Part shown: piece after piece, positions 1 through 7,219 of the stretch
How the letters are laid out: every line of letters starts with the position of its first letter
Numbering within the stretch: the first letter of the stretch is position 1
Assembly (NCBI GenBank): GCA_934476515.1
Contig: CAKSNZ010000015.1
Location: 1-42,450, forward strand
Direction: 5' to 3'
Length of the DNA stretch: 42,450 nucleotides
DNA from: an uncultured Ruminococcus sp.
GTDB lineage: Bacteria; Bacillota; Clostridia; Oscillospirales; Acutalibacteraceae
Program-made: the position numbers and the translations under genes
The notes under the pieces: generated by a model
Databases searched by the model: none
What the model was told of the DNA's origin: nothing
Seen by the model: only the letters and a program-made list of their open reading frames with translations

Positions 1-2
1 AA

Positions 3-92
3 CAGTATGAGTGGCTGTGGATCGCTCTGCTGTTCGTCAGCGGCTTCGGAGTTGTGACAACTACTGTTTATACTAAAAAAGAAAATCTGTGA
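3..92 (+). CDS. C-terminal tail of a membrane or surface-anchored protein (partial)
   Basis: The third forward frame is open from the window edge and ends at TGA 90-92. The 29 visible residues contain a hydrophobic stretch (LWIALLFVSGFGVVTTTVY) followed by TKKENL. A single hydrophobic helix followed by a few lysines at the extreme C-terminus is typical of sortase-anchored or tail-anchored surface proteins of Gram-positive bacteria. The sorting signal itself would lie outside the window, so the family cannot be named. A GC-rich terminator follows 28 bases downstream, which supports this being a genuine gene end. Reading direction and stop are well supported; function is inference. Confidence 0.45.
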   Translation, partial: QYEWLWIALLFVSGFGVVTTTVYTKKENL

Positions 93-120
93 AATAACAG
101 ATAGCTAACCATTTAAGGAT

Positions 121-151
121 GGCGGTAGCGGAGCTTCCGCTGCCGCCTTTT
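121..151 (+). terminator. Rho-independent terminator
   Basis: A 12-bp stem (121-132 with 136-147, one G-U pair, three-base loop) is very GC-rich and is followed directly by TTTT. It lies 28 bases after the stop of the partial gene at the left edge and would end its transcript. Confidence 0.7.
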
Positions 152-180
152 CCTTACGAAAAGGATTTCTTCGGAAGTCC

Positions 181-226
181 CTTTCCGAAAGGCGGCAAAA
201 AAAGCGCTTTGCCGATTTTCGGAAAG
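181..226. repeat. Compound inverted repeat (nested hairpins)
   Basis: An outer perfect 10-bp inverted repeat (CTTTCCGAAA 181-190 with TTTCGGAAAG 217-226) encloses an inner 7-bp repeat (CGGCAAA 193-199 with TTTGCCG 208-214). It lies between the terminator at 121-151 and the ribosome binding site (AAGGAG, 236-241) of the broken gene starting at 249. It may be an intergenic palindromic repeat or a leader structure; the sequence does not decide. Confidence 0.45.
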
Positions 227-248
227 AAATCGAACAAGGAGAAATCAA

Positions 249-776
249 ATGGACGAACAAGAAAAAGAAATTGAAGAAATACTCAGAACATTTGACAAAG
301 CACCTTCGCCTTCGTCAGAGAATAGTGTTCAAAATCAAGCATAGCAAAACAATAAGCAGCCTCGGCAAATTTCCCAAAAACCAACTGACACCGAACGGAT
401 TGCCCGCACATCAAATCAAACAGAATACAAAAGACAAGCTCAGTCAAGCAAAGGCAGGTATCTCTTCCCTACACGCAAAACCGCAATAAAGCGAAGAAAA
501 AGGCAAAGAGCTGTGATTGTTTCGTTATTAGCACTCCTTTTTGTTGTTCTGATTATTGTGCTGATTTGTAAAGGCTGCTCCGGCAGAACAGATGCGCTTG
601 CCGGCAAATGGGATTTTGATGGGACTACTGCCTATGAATTTGACGGCAAAGGCAGCGGTGCAATGCTCCTCACCCTTGCAGATTATGATTTTACAGAGAG
701 GATAAACAAATGGCATTCGATTTTAAGAAAGAATATAAAGAGTTCTATATGCCGAAGAATAAGCCGCAGATTGTGA
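249..776 (+). pseudogene. Decayed single-pass membrane protein gene, interrupted by TAG
   Basis: An ATG at 249 sits 7 bases after AAGGAG and opens a charged N-terminus (MDEQEKEIEEILRTFDKAP). The frame is cut by TAG at 342-344. The same frame then continues without another stop to 774-776 and reads a basic segment, a clear membrane helix (AVIVSLLALLFVVLIIVLIC), and an extracellular segment containing AGKWDFDGTTAYEFDGKGSG. The two halves make one plausible protein: cytoplasmic tail, one membrane helix, outside domain. After about position 690 the frame runs into the next gene and reads unlikely residues, so the 3' end also seems to be lost or fused by deletion. The WDFDGTTAYEFDG motif resembles small lipoprotein-like domains in Clostridia, but I do not recognise a named family. 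Base composition is richer in GC than the following genes. Confidence 0.55.
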
Positions 777-1366
777 CAATTCCAAAGGCAAATTATATAG
801 CGGTACGAGGTAAAGGAAATCCTAATGAAGAAGGCGGAGAATATAAAACTGCTATTGGTGTTTTGTATGCTGTTGCATATACTCTCAAGATGAGCTATAA
901 GACGGATTACAAAATAGAAGGATTTTTTGAATATGTTGTACCACCGCTTGAGGGCTTTTGGTGGCAGGACAATGTTGAAAGTATAGATTATACTGATAAA
1001 TCAGCTTTCAACTGGATTTCTGTTATTCGTCTGCCTGATTTTATTACAAAGAAAGATTTTGATTGGGCGGTGGAAACTGCTTCAAAAAAGAAAAAGATGG
1101 ATTGCTCTGGTGCAGAGTTCTTGAGTATTGACGAAGGTTTGTGCGTACAGATAATGCATATAGGAGCGTTTGATGATGAACCTGCAACCGCGGCGATGAT
1201 GGATAAATATCTTGAAGAAAACGGTTATGTAAATGATTTTACTGATGAGCGACGCCATCACGAAATCTATTTATCAGACCCAAGAAAAGTTGCACCGGAG
1301 AAATGCAAAACGGTAATAAGACACCCAATAAAAAGGCGTAAATTGCTTGGAAATGAGATACAATAA
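710..1366 (+). CDS. GyrI-like small-molecule-binding domain protein
   Basis: This 218-residue protein begins MAFDFKKEYKEFYMPKNKPQ and continues with IPKANYIAVRGKGNPNE, the signature opening of GyrI-like (PF06445 / COG4832) proteins. Typical later blocks are visible: a hydrophobic YEGFFEYVVPPLEGFWW-like region near residues 70-85, WISVIRLPDFI near 100, and a C-terminal DERRHHEIYLSDPRKV segment. Members bind hydrophobic small molecules or act as hydrolases or regulators of drug-responsive genes; the exact ligand cannot be read from the sequence. A GAGAGG ribosome binding site lies 9 bases before the ATG. It shares one base with the next gene (TAATG), so the two are translationally coupled. No HTH is present, so it is not itself a DNA-binding regulator. 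Confidence 0.8.
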   Translation: MAFDFKKEYKEFYMPKNKPQIVTIPKANYIAVRGKGNPNEEGGEYKTAIGVLYAVAYTLKMSYKTDYKIEGFFEYVVPPLEGFWWQDNVESIDYTDKSAFNWISVIRLPDFITKKDFDWAVETASKKKKMDCSGAEFLSIDEGLCVQIMHIGAFDDEPATAAMMDKYLEENGYVNDFTDERRHHEIYLSDPRKVAPEKCKTVIRHPIKRRKLLGNEIQ

Positions 1367-1842
1367 TGAATGTAAATTTTGGATTTTCATATATAGGTTT
1401 AATATTTTTATTGATGCTGATGCTACCAAATATTGTATGGAGTAAAAATAAGCCGAAAGATTATGATAAGTATGTGAAAAATGAAAACAGGGTACTGCTG
1501 TTATTTGAAAGAGTGGGAGAAATTTCTGTAACCTGCTTGTCATTGATATTCAGAGATTTTAATATCAATGAAATATCCGGTTGGACTGTAATACTTTTGA
1601 TTGCATTTGTTTTGATGGTCTTATATGAGGTGTATTGGATTAGATATTTCAGAAGTGCTAAGACAATGAAGGATATGTACAGCAGCTTACTGGGTATTCC
1701 GGTGGCAGGTGCAACATTGCCAGTATGTGCATTTTGTCTATTGAGTATATATGGCAAAAACCCGTTTTTATTTGTTGCAGCAATCATATTGGGGATTGGA
1801 CATATTGGAATACACTTGAATCATAAAAAAGAAATCGAGTAA
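1366..1842 (+). CDS. Hypothetical multi-pass membrane protein
   Basis: This 158-residue protein overlaps the previous stop by one base (TAATG). Four hydrophobic segments are visible: residues about 4-24 (ending PNIVWSKNKPKDYDKY), 48-62, 72-95 and 105-150. A short basic loop (YWIRYFRSAKTMKDMYSS) lies in the middle. I recognise no domain with certainty; small membrane proteins of this layout often accompany GyrI-like and TfoX-like genes in Clostridia. Its position between those genes suggests one operon (710-2189) without revealing its job. Confidence 0.75.
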   Translation: MNVNFGFSYIGLIFLLMLMLPNIVWSKNKPKDYDKYVKNENRVLLLFERVGEISVTCLSLIFRDFNINEISGWTVILLIAFVLMVLYEVYWIRYFRSAKTMKDMYSSLLGIPVAGATLPVCAFCLLSIYGKNPFLFVAAIILGIGHIGIHLNHKKEIE

Positions 1843-1868
1843 AATGAAATTAGGTCGGAGGACAACTA

Positions 1869-2189
1869 ATGGCATCAAGTAAAGAATATTTGAAATTTAT
1901 ATTAGAACAGTTGGCAGAATTGGACGAGATTACTTTCCGTGCGATGATGGGCGAATATATTATTTATTATCGTGGTAAAATTGTCGGCGGAATTTATGAT
2001 GACAGATTACTTGTAAAACCGATAAAATCAGCAATTTCATATATGCCGACAGCTACTTATGAATTGCCGTATGATGGGGCAAAGGAAATGCTGCTTGTAG
2101 AAGATGTGGATAATAAGAAATTTTTAACAGGACTATTTAATGCAATGTACGATGAATTACCAGCACCTAAGCCTAAAAAGAAAAAGTAG
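1869..2189 (+). CDS. TfoX N-terminal domain protein
   Basis: This 106-residue protein carries the TfoX/Sxy N-terminal fold (PF04993): EYLKFILEQLAEL, then ITFRAMMGEYIIYYRGKIVG, IYDDRLLVKP and YELPYDGAKEMLLVEDVD. In gamma-proteobacteria full-length TfoX/Sxy governs competence together with CRP. Stand-alone N-domain proteins in Firmicutes are of unknown function and are not evidence of competence here. The start has a GGAGG site 7-8 bases upstream. The C-terminus ends in a lysine tail (PKPKKKK). It lies 26 bases after the membrane protein gene and 38 before the WYL regulator. Confidence 0.85.
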   Translation: MASSKEYLKFILEQLAELDEITFRAMMGEYIIYYRGKIVGGIYDDRLLVKPIKSAISYMPTATYELPYDGAKEMLLVEDVDNKKFLTGLFNAMYDELPAPKPKKKK

Positions 2190-2227
2190 ACAGATACTAT
2201 TGATGGAGCGATAGGTATATAAAAATT

Positions 2228-3166
2228 ATGGAAACAAAGCCAAGGTTTTTATATTTACAAAAGATTTTACTGGAAAGAACCAATGAAGAAAATCCTCTTT
2301 CCACAACACAGTTAATTAGTATATTGAATGATGAATATGGAATATCTGCACATAGAACGACAGTCACAAAAGACATTGCAGCACTTCAGGAGTTTGGAAT
2401 GGACATTGTTACTATCCATTCTACTCAGAGCAAATACTTTGTAGCCAGCCGAAAGTTTGAACTGCCGGAGCTGAAACTGCTGATAGATGCAGTAGAGTCA
2501 TCGAAGTTCATTACAAAGAAGAAAAGCGAAACGCTGATTGAGAAGATACATACGATGACCAGTCCGGGGCAGGTGGCAAAGTTGAAGCGTAATAATTATG
2601 TGGTCAATCGAATTAAGCCAGATAATGAGCAGATATATTACATCATCGACGCTATAAATGAAGCCATTAACGCAGGTAAACAGATTTCTTTTCAGTATTA
2701 TGATTATACCGGATTAAAGAAAAAGGTTCTGAAGAATAAGGGCGAGATTTATAAGCTGAACCCGTATAAACTTCTCTGGTGTGGGGACTATTATTATGTT
2801 CTCGGATACTCTGAGAAGAAAAGCAAGGTTATCAATTTCAGGGTAGACCGTATTGCTTCCAAGCCGGAGATACTGGATAAGGATATTATTCCTATGCCTG
2901 ATGATTTTGATATTGAGAATTACACAAAAGAAGTATTCTTTATGTTCTCAGGCGAGAAAGTCCTTGTGGATTTACGATGTGATAACAGTCTGATGAAAAC
3001 AATGGTTGACCGTTTCGGAGAAGATGTGAAAACCCTTGCGTATGATATGACTTCTTTCAGGGTACAGACCGAAGTATCAGCCAGTCCAACCTTTTTTGGT
3101 TGGGTATTTGGTTTTAATGGCAAGGTACAGATACTTGCACCGGAACAGTCAATGCGGAGCATATAG
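2228..3166 (+). CDS. WYL-domain transcriptional regulator (YafY-like), slightly shortened C-terminus
   Basis: This 312-residue protein has an N-terminal winged HTH (residues about 5-70; LSTTQLISILNDEYGISAHR then VTKDIAALQEFG) and a WYL domain (about 140-225) with KLNPYKLLWCGDYYYVLGY and FRVDRIASKPEI. The C-terminal WCX-like extension ends at ILAPEQSMRSI. WYL proteins sense ligands, often nucleic acids or nucleotides, and regulate DNA damage, phage defence or metabolic genes. Relatives usually carry another 10-15 residues after the ILAPE block, so the gene may have lost its last codons next to the intron remnant. No consensus ribosome binding site is obvious before ATG 2228. It may regulate the 710-2189 genes; that is inference from adjacency. 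Confidence 0.85.
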   Translation: METKPRFLYLQKILLERTNEENPLSTTQLISILNDEYGISAHRTTVTKDIAALQEFGMDIVTIHSTQSKYFVASRKFELPELKLLIDAVESSKFITKKKSETLIEKIHTMTSPGQVAKLKRNNYVVNRIKPDNEQIYYIIDAINEAINAGKQISFQYYDYTGLKKKVLKNKGEIYKLNPYKLLWCGDYYYVLGYSEKKSKVINFRVDRIASKPEILDKDIIPMPDDFDIENYTKEVFFMFSGEKVLVDLRCDNSLMKTMVDRFGEDVKTLAYDMTSFRVQTEVSASPTFFGWVFGFNGKVQILAPEQSMRSI

Positions 3167-3496
3167 CTCGCAGAGGTATAAACATCAACACTATTACGTT
3201 GTGGATTGTATTCTGCAAATATTGTTCTCATTGTATCAAATCTCCTTATCATTCAATCAATCATTTCTTACAAAAATCAGAAGCGTTTCAATCAGTTCAC
3301 CATGTCATTTTCATTTTGTGCTATAATGTGTTATCAGTTTTTTTGCCCTTGTATTTGCCCTTATCAGAGTTCGTAAACACTGGTGGGACGATATAACACA
3401 AGGGAAACAATAAGGGAAAGCTCACCTGCGCCAAACTTAGTGTTTTCAAAGGCTTGAGAGATATTTGATAATAAAATATAACAATTATTAAAACCC
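3167..3496. other. Gene-free stretch between WYL regulator and intron remnant
   Basis: No convincing gene lies here; short open frames are off-frame shadows with no ribosome binding site. Two related T/C-rich and A/G-rich tracts face each other (TTTGCCCTTGTATTTGCCCT near 3340-3360, and AAGGGAAACAATAAGGGAAA near 3401-3420), giving a loose inverted repeat. No canonical group II intron 5' end (GUGYG-type) was found, so the intron's 5' half is missing or has been replaced. Confidence 0.4.
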
Positions 3497-4156
3497 TTGG
3501 AATACATGAAATCTCAATTCCAGTTTGAGGGTAGGGGAGTAAAGGTAATCCAATATGCAGACGATATCGTACTGTTAGCAAAGAGCAAACGAGCAAGCGA
3601 AAGATTGCTTGAAACAAGCACAAGGTATCTTGAGAAGAAATTAAAACTCAAGGTAAATACCGAGAAAAGCTGTGCGGTAAGTGTGTATTCAATCCAAAAT
3701 TTTAAGTTTCTCGGCTTTGCAATGGGAAAGAACAGAAAGGTGCATATATCCGAGTTCATCCAGAAAGCCAAAGACAAACTGAGAAGACTTACTTTCCGAA
3801 GTCAGGGCAGAAAACTTGACTATGTATTACACAACATTAAGGTGTATATGCAAGGCTGGCTGAATTACTATGGAATAGCGGAAATGAAGAGCACAATGGA
3901 AGATTGGAACAGGTGGTTACGCAGAAGAATACGGATGTATATCTGGAAGCAATGGAAGAAGCCGAAAACAAGGGTAGAAAACCTAAAGAAATTAGGGATG
4001 TCTAAGTGGCAAGCTTACCGAAACGGAAACACGTGAAAAGGCTACTGGGTAGTTGCAGGAAGCAGAACATTAAACCACACCATTACAAACGAAAGACTTG
4101 CACGCAGGGGATATTATGACATATCCAAAGCGTACAAGTCTATGCACTCAATATGA
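3497..4156 (+). pseudogene. ltrA: Group II intron reverse transcriptase/maturase, 5'-truncated with nonsense codon
   Basis: The frame carries the catalytic reverse-transcriptase block QYADDIVLLAKS (residues about 17-28 of the fragment), then KFLGFAMGKN and the thumb/maturase (domain X) region with RRLTFRSQGRKLDYVLHNI and MQGWLNYYGIAEMKS. The conserved C-terminal part (NGNT then KGYWVVAGSRTLNHTITNER) continues in the same frame after a TGA at 4034-4036, which most likely replaces a CGA arginine codon. The true end is TGA 4154-4156. About 250 N-terminal residues (fingers and RT blocks 0-4) are absent. The enzyme would normally fold the intron RNA and copy it into target DNA; this copy is inactive. 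The first codon used here, TTG 3497, is just where the homologous frame becomes readable. Confidence 0.85.
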
Positions 4157-4158
4157 TT

Positions 4159-4236
4159 GAACCGCCGTGTACCGAACGGTACGCACGGTGGTGTGAGAGG
4201 TCGGCTACTCAACTAATGGGTAGCCTCCTACTCGAT
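4159..4236 (+). ncRNA. Group II intron domains V and VI (3' end of intron)
   Basis: Domain V is a hairpin with ACCGCCGTG (4161-4169) paired to CACGGTGGT (4184-4192), an upper helix TACC/GGTA (4170-4173 with 4178-4181), a GAAC tetraloop and the diagnostic two-base CG bulge at 4182-4183. Domain VI follows: GGCTAC (4203-4208) pairs with GTAGCC (4220-4225) around a loop holding the likely branch-point adenosine in CTAATG. The intron end is probably the CTACTCGAT at 4228-4236 (ends in A-pyrimidine). It lies directly after the maturase stop, the usual arrangement. Confidence 0.85.
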
Positions 4237-4243
4237 TTGTTTT

Positions 4244-4474
4244 TTAAATTTTTGAGTATAAAAAGCCTATCATTAGTTTATTATTAATCTCTTGTTTTAC
4301 AAGGTTATTACGACCGATATTTTCTATAAGAAAATTTTCAATATCATCACCATTTACATAACTGATGTTTTGTGGGTTCTGTTTGACTATATCAGGATAA
4401 TCATTACTGTCAATAGGGAAAATTCCAAAGCTATCTTCAGAATTATAAACGGTATATTCACTATAATTATGCAT
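4244..4474 (-). CDS. Small hypothetical protein coupled to helicase gene
   Basis: This 76-residue acidic protein starts MHNYSEYTVYNSEDSFGIFP and overlaps the helicase reading frame end by 8 bases; its own ribosome binding site (AAGGAG) lies inside the last helicase codons at correct spacing. The phrase YPDIVKQNPQNISYVNGDDI looks like a compact folded domain. I recognise no family. The overlap and dedicated ribosome binding site argue that it is a real gene translated together with the helicase, perhaps as its accessory factor. Its stop lies only a few bases from the group II intron end (4236), so the module ends exactly where the intron remnant begins. Confidence 0.6.
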   Translation of the reverse strand: MHNYSEYTVYNSEDSFGIFPIDSNDYPDIVKQNPQNISYVNGDDIENFLIENIGRNNLVKQEINNKLMIGFLYSKI

Positions 4475-6149
4475 TTTCTACTCCTTCTATTATATATTCT
4501 CTAGGAGTTCCAAAAGATTCTATAGCATATCCATATTTACTTAATGCTTTATTTAATGAGCCTATGCTCATATCGCTATCCCTAGGCTTTTTTCGAATAT
4601 CGCCAATACATTCTATGATTTCTCTAGAAAGCATCTTTAATGTTTTTTTATCCATTGTATTCATTGTTTTGTATTTTCTGATAATTTTATCTACCTCATT
4701 ATCAAAGGAAGCATCAAGTATATTCACTTTGCTAAAATTACAGTTTGGAAAGTATTCTAATATGAACTTTGCAAAGTTAGTCATATATTGTTCGTTATTA
4801 TAATTCATTTCTTTATCTCCTTTTTCATCAAGAAAATTAATAAGTGTTTCTTGATAATTACGATCTATTTGTAGTTTGCTTTTACAGAAACTATTTATAA
4901 GCAGTTTATTATTATATATAAACATTGGGTGTTCAAGCTTTGATAAACTATTAGAATTAAGAGTACTATTTACAATAGAATTAAATTCACTTATTTGATT
5001 AGAAGTGTTTGTAAGTGACCTCTTTAATTCGTTGATAGTTGGAACAAAGAAATAAACATTAATTTTCTCGTTGCTTTTAACCCTCTTTCTTCCTATCATC
5101 TGCTTTATTTCAGGAATGTTTTGTTCAAAAACAACAATATTTATATTATTATTTTTTATATTAATTCCAACATCCAGTACTTTTGTTGTAATTAAAATTC
5201 TACTATCAAGCCTCTCATTGTTTATGAGATTGTTATATAGTTTACTGCCTTTTTCTGATTCGGCTGTAAAAAATTCTGGACTGAGTTTTTGCAGTCTGTT
5301 AAGTAAATCTTTTCCTTTATTTTTATTATTAATAAAAATTAGCCAATACTGATCTTCTTTACTGTTTTCGATAATATCAATAAGTGAATTTTCATTATGA
5401 AAAAAGAAGGGGGTTATATGGTTGTAATCTTCCTGCATAACTAAAAAAGTCATATTGGTGTACATTTTTTCCTTTTGCCAAATCAAGTCGACACATTCTT
5501 CGGGAGTAGCAGATAAATAAATTCTTCTACAGTGGTTGAATTTTTGAATAATCAAATCAAGAATTTGTTCGGTAAATTGATTAAAGGTTGCATCTGAAGT
5601 GAAGAAGTGAGCCTCATCCATTATTACATAAGCATAATTAGATTCCTTGAATTTATTTACTATATTCAAAAATTTTTGATATGTACAAATATCTATATTC
5701 CCAAAATTAATAATACCATGTAGCCCTTCCTTAGTATAATTTTGATTGTAATCCTTAACTAAAAATTCATCTCCCTTACTGTTTTTGTTGCTATTGCATT
5801 TAATAGCTCTTTTTTTGACTTGATCTTCTAATGCAGTTCTATTGCATAAGTATAGAACTTTTTTATTTATTGCATTAGCTGATGGTAAGCAACTATCAAA
5901 GATAAAAGTTGTTTTACCTGTTCCTGTTTGTGAAATAATAAAGACAGATGAATTTTTGCAAATATTATTAACACCTTCTGTTTCTATTACTTTGTTTAAA
6001 TAACATTTGTCAAGGTAATAACACTTAATTTTTCCTTCATCACCAATGGATTGTGCTCCGAAACCTGTTTTGTGATAAGGGTTTCTGACAGATTTTTCTT
6101 GTTCTTTGATGTCTTGCCAAAGACTTTTTTTTACTATTGTAGAATACAA
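4467..6149 (-). CDS. SF2 helicase (DEAH-type) of a mobile element
   Basis: This 560-residue protein shows ordered superfamily 2 helicase motifs: Walker A SQTGTGKTT near residues 72-80, YLCNRTALEDQ near 98, Walker B/DEAH VIMDEAHFF near 175, motif III YLSATPEE near 208, motif V ITTKVLDVGINIK near 323 and motif VI QMIGRKR near 348. Such enzymes unwind DNA or RNA using ATP; the small phage/plasmid-type core here has no recognisable nuclease or HNH fusion. The C-terminal 200 residues match nothing I know. The start is TTG at 6149, preceded by AAAGGAGG with an 8-base spacer; no ATG fits as well. It is the penultimate gene of the minus-strand module and has its own upstream gap after the recombinase terminator. 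Confidence 0.8.
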   Translation of the reverse strand: MYSTIVKKSLWQDIKEQEKSVRNPYHKTGFGAQSIGDEGKIKCYYLDKCYLNKVIETEGVNNICKNSSVFIISQTGTGKTTFIFDSCLPSANAINKKVLYLCNRTALEDQVKKRAIKCNSNKNSKGDEFLVKDYNQNYTKEGLHGIINFGNIDICTYQKFLNIVNKFKESNYAYVIMDEAHFFTSDATFNQFTEQILDLIIQKFNHCRRIYLSATPEECVDLIWQKEKMYTNMTFLVMQEDYNHITPFFFHNENSLIDIIENSKEDQYWLIFINNKNKGKDLLNRLQKLSPEFFTAESEKGSKLYNNLINNERLDSRILITTKVLDVGINIKNNNINIVVFEQNIPEIKQMIGRKRVKSNEKINVYFFVPTINELKRSLTNTSNQISEFNSIVNSTLNSNSLSKLEHPMFIYNNKLLINSFCKSKLQIDRNYQETLINFLDEKGDKEMNYNNEQYMTNFAKFILEYFPNCNFSKVNILDASFDNEVDKIIRKYKTMNTMDKKTLKMLSREIIECIGDIRKKPRDSDMSIGSLNKALSKYGYAIESFGTPREYIIEGVENA

Positions 6150-6363
6150 AATATATTCCTCCTTTAAAATAATTGTAGATATTGTTTCTACACAAATTAC
6201 TATAACATAAGTGGATTTTTGTTTGTGGATATAGGAAATGCGAAAAAATTATTTTTAGATAATCATAATATTATTCATTATTGTAAAGGTTAGTACAAAA
6301 AATTATTAAGTAGAGTGTATATATAGTAAAAGGACAAAAATTTTTGTCCGACAAAAAATTATC

Positions 6364-6392
6364 ACCCTATTCACTAATTAAATGAATAGGGT
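6364..6392 (-). terminator. Rho-independent terminator downstream of serine recombinase gene
   Basis: ACCCTATTCA (6364-6373) pairs perfectly with TGAATAGGGT (6383-6392) around a 9-base loop. On the minus strand the stem is followed by GATAATTTTTTG, a T-run. It lies 11 bases after the recombinase stop and separates that gene from the helicase gene, whose promoter should therefore lie in 6150-6360. Confidence 0.75.
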
Positions 6393-6402
6393 ATATTTGT
6401 GA

Positions 6403-7089
6403 TTATAAGCCGGTTTCTCTTAACTCCTTTTTATATTTATAAAAACTTTTTCTTGATATACTGGCTTGCTTAATAGTTTCGGTATCGTTAAGAGAACCAC
6501 CGAAAGATACATTATGTTTAAGGATAATTTTTTTGGCATTTTTTGATTTCTGCGTTTCATATTTTGAACCAACAGGATGACCTATTATTTTGCCATTAAG
6601 TTTTGCAGTTTCTATGCCTTCCTTAGTTCTTTGCCTTAGATCATTAACTTCTTTTTCTGATTGTTCAAATGCAAGTTTAATTTGTTCTTTAGCAAGTTCC
6701 ATTAGATATTTATTAACGCCTGAAAGAATAAGGTCAACTTTGTTTCCTGTTAATGATATTTGATTAAGCATTGCCTTTTTGTATGTATCGGTATTAATGT
6801 GTGGTTCTTTCAAAAAAACAAGAGATATATCTTTTCTGTAAAGTTCCTCATATAATAGGAACCCTTCATCTGCATTTCTACTCATTCTACTTACTGAGTC
6901 AAAGATTATCATATCACCGGGTTTTATTATCTTTAATAATTTTTCTAAAGATTTTCTTCCTTGAAATTTTGTGCCGGTAAATATTTCTTTGATTATAATT
7001 GCATTTGGATATTGAGTAAGAATGTTTCTGACTTGTCTGTCAATGTTTTGCTTTTTAGTGGAAATACGACAATAGCCATATTGTTTCAT
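6403..7089 (-). CDS. Small serine recombinase (resolvase/invertase family)
   Basis: The 228-residue protein begins MKQYGYCRISTKKQNIDRQV; the serine of YCRIS (Ser10) is the nucleophile that forms the phosphoserine DNA link. The conserved arginine-bearing block FDSVSRMSRNADEG lies near residues 65-80, followed by the long dimerisation helix (about 120-145) and a short C-terminal HTH (SISRKSFYKYKKEL). Length matches resolvases/invertases rather than large phage integrases. A longer TTG-start version would begin inside the ribosome binding site; ATG 7089 has GGAGG 7 bases before it and is chosen. It lies downstream of a Rad52-like gene and directly behind a 16-bp inverted repeat (7108-7215) that is a candidate recombination site. 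It may resolve plasmid multimers or invert DNA. Confidence 0.9.
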   Translation of the reverse strand: MKQYGYCRISTKKQNIDRQVRNILTQYPNAIIIKEIFTGTKFQGRKSLEKLLKIIKPGDMIIFDSVSRMSRNADEGFLLYEELYRKDISLVFLKEPHINTDTYKKAMLNQISLTGNKVDLILSGVNKYLMELAKEQIKLAFEQSEKEVNDLRQRTKEGIETAKLNGKIIGHPVGSKYETQKSKNAKKIILKHNVSFGGSLNDTETIKQASISRKSFYKYKKELRETGL

Positions 7090-7107
7090 TATTACCTCCA
7101 ATAATTT

Positions 7108-7215
7108 TAGTGGTAAATCTAACGGTCGTTAATAATACACTATTTTTTATTGCATATATTAAATAGTTATTAAAGGACTTTACTACTTTTTAAGTATAGG
7201 TTAGATTTACCACTA
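7108..7215. repeat. Perfect 16-bp inverted repeat flanking a 76-bp AT-rich segment
   Basis: TAGTGGTAAATCTAAC (7108-7123) and GTTAGATTTACCACTA (7200-7215) are exact reverse complements. One arm ends 4 bases before the Rad52-like stop codon, the other lies just before the recombinase ribosome binding site. The AACGGTCGTT motif at 7121-7130 is a further near-palindrome. This arrangement fits a serine recombinase res site, an invertible segment, or an operator/attenuator for the recombinase gene. Confidence 0.85.
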
Positions 7216-7219
7216 TATT

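Noticed and set aside
271..489. Open frame of 72 codons overlapping the first pseudogene
   Set aside because: It lacks a ribosome binding site and is an off-frame reading; the membrane-protein frame starting at 249 gives a sensible protein on both sides of the TAG.
3096..3396. Short plus-strand open frames after the WYL gene
   Set aside because: No ribosome binding site, unlikely composition and overlap with the WYL coding frame; considered shadows.
6403..7089. A large serine integrase defining attachment sites for an ICE
   Set aside because: The protein is only 228 residues and lacks the recombinase and zinc-ribbon domains of large integrases; it is of the resolvase/invertase type.
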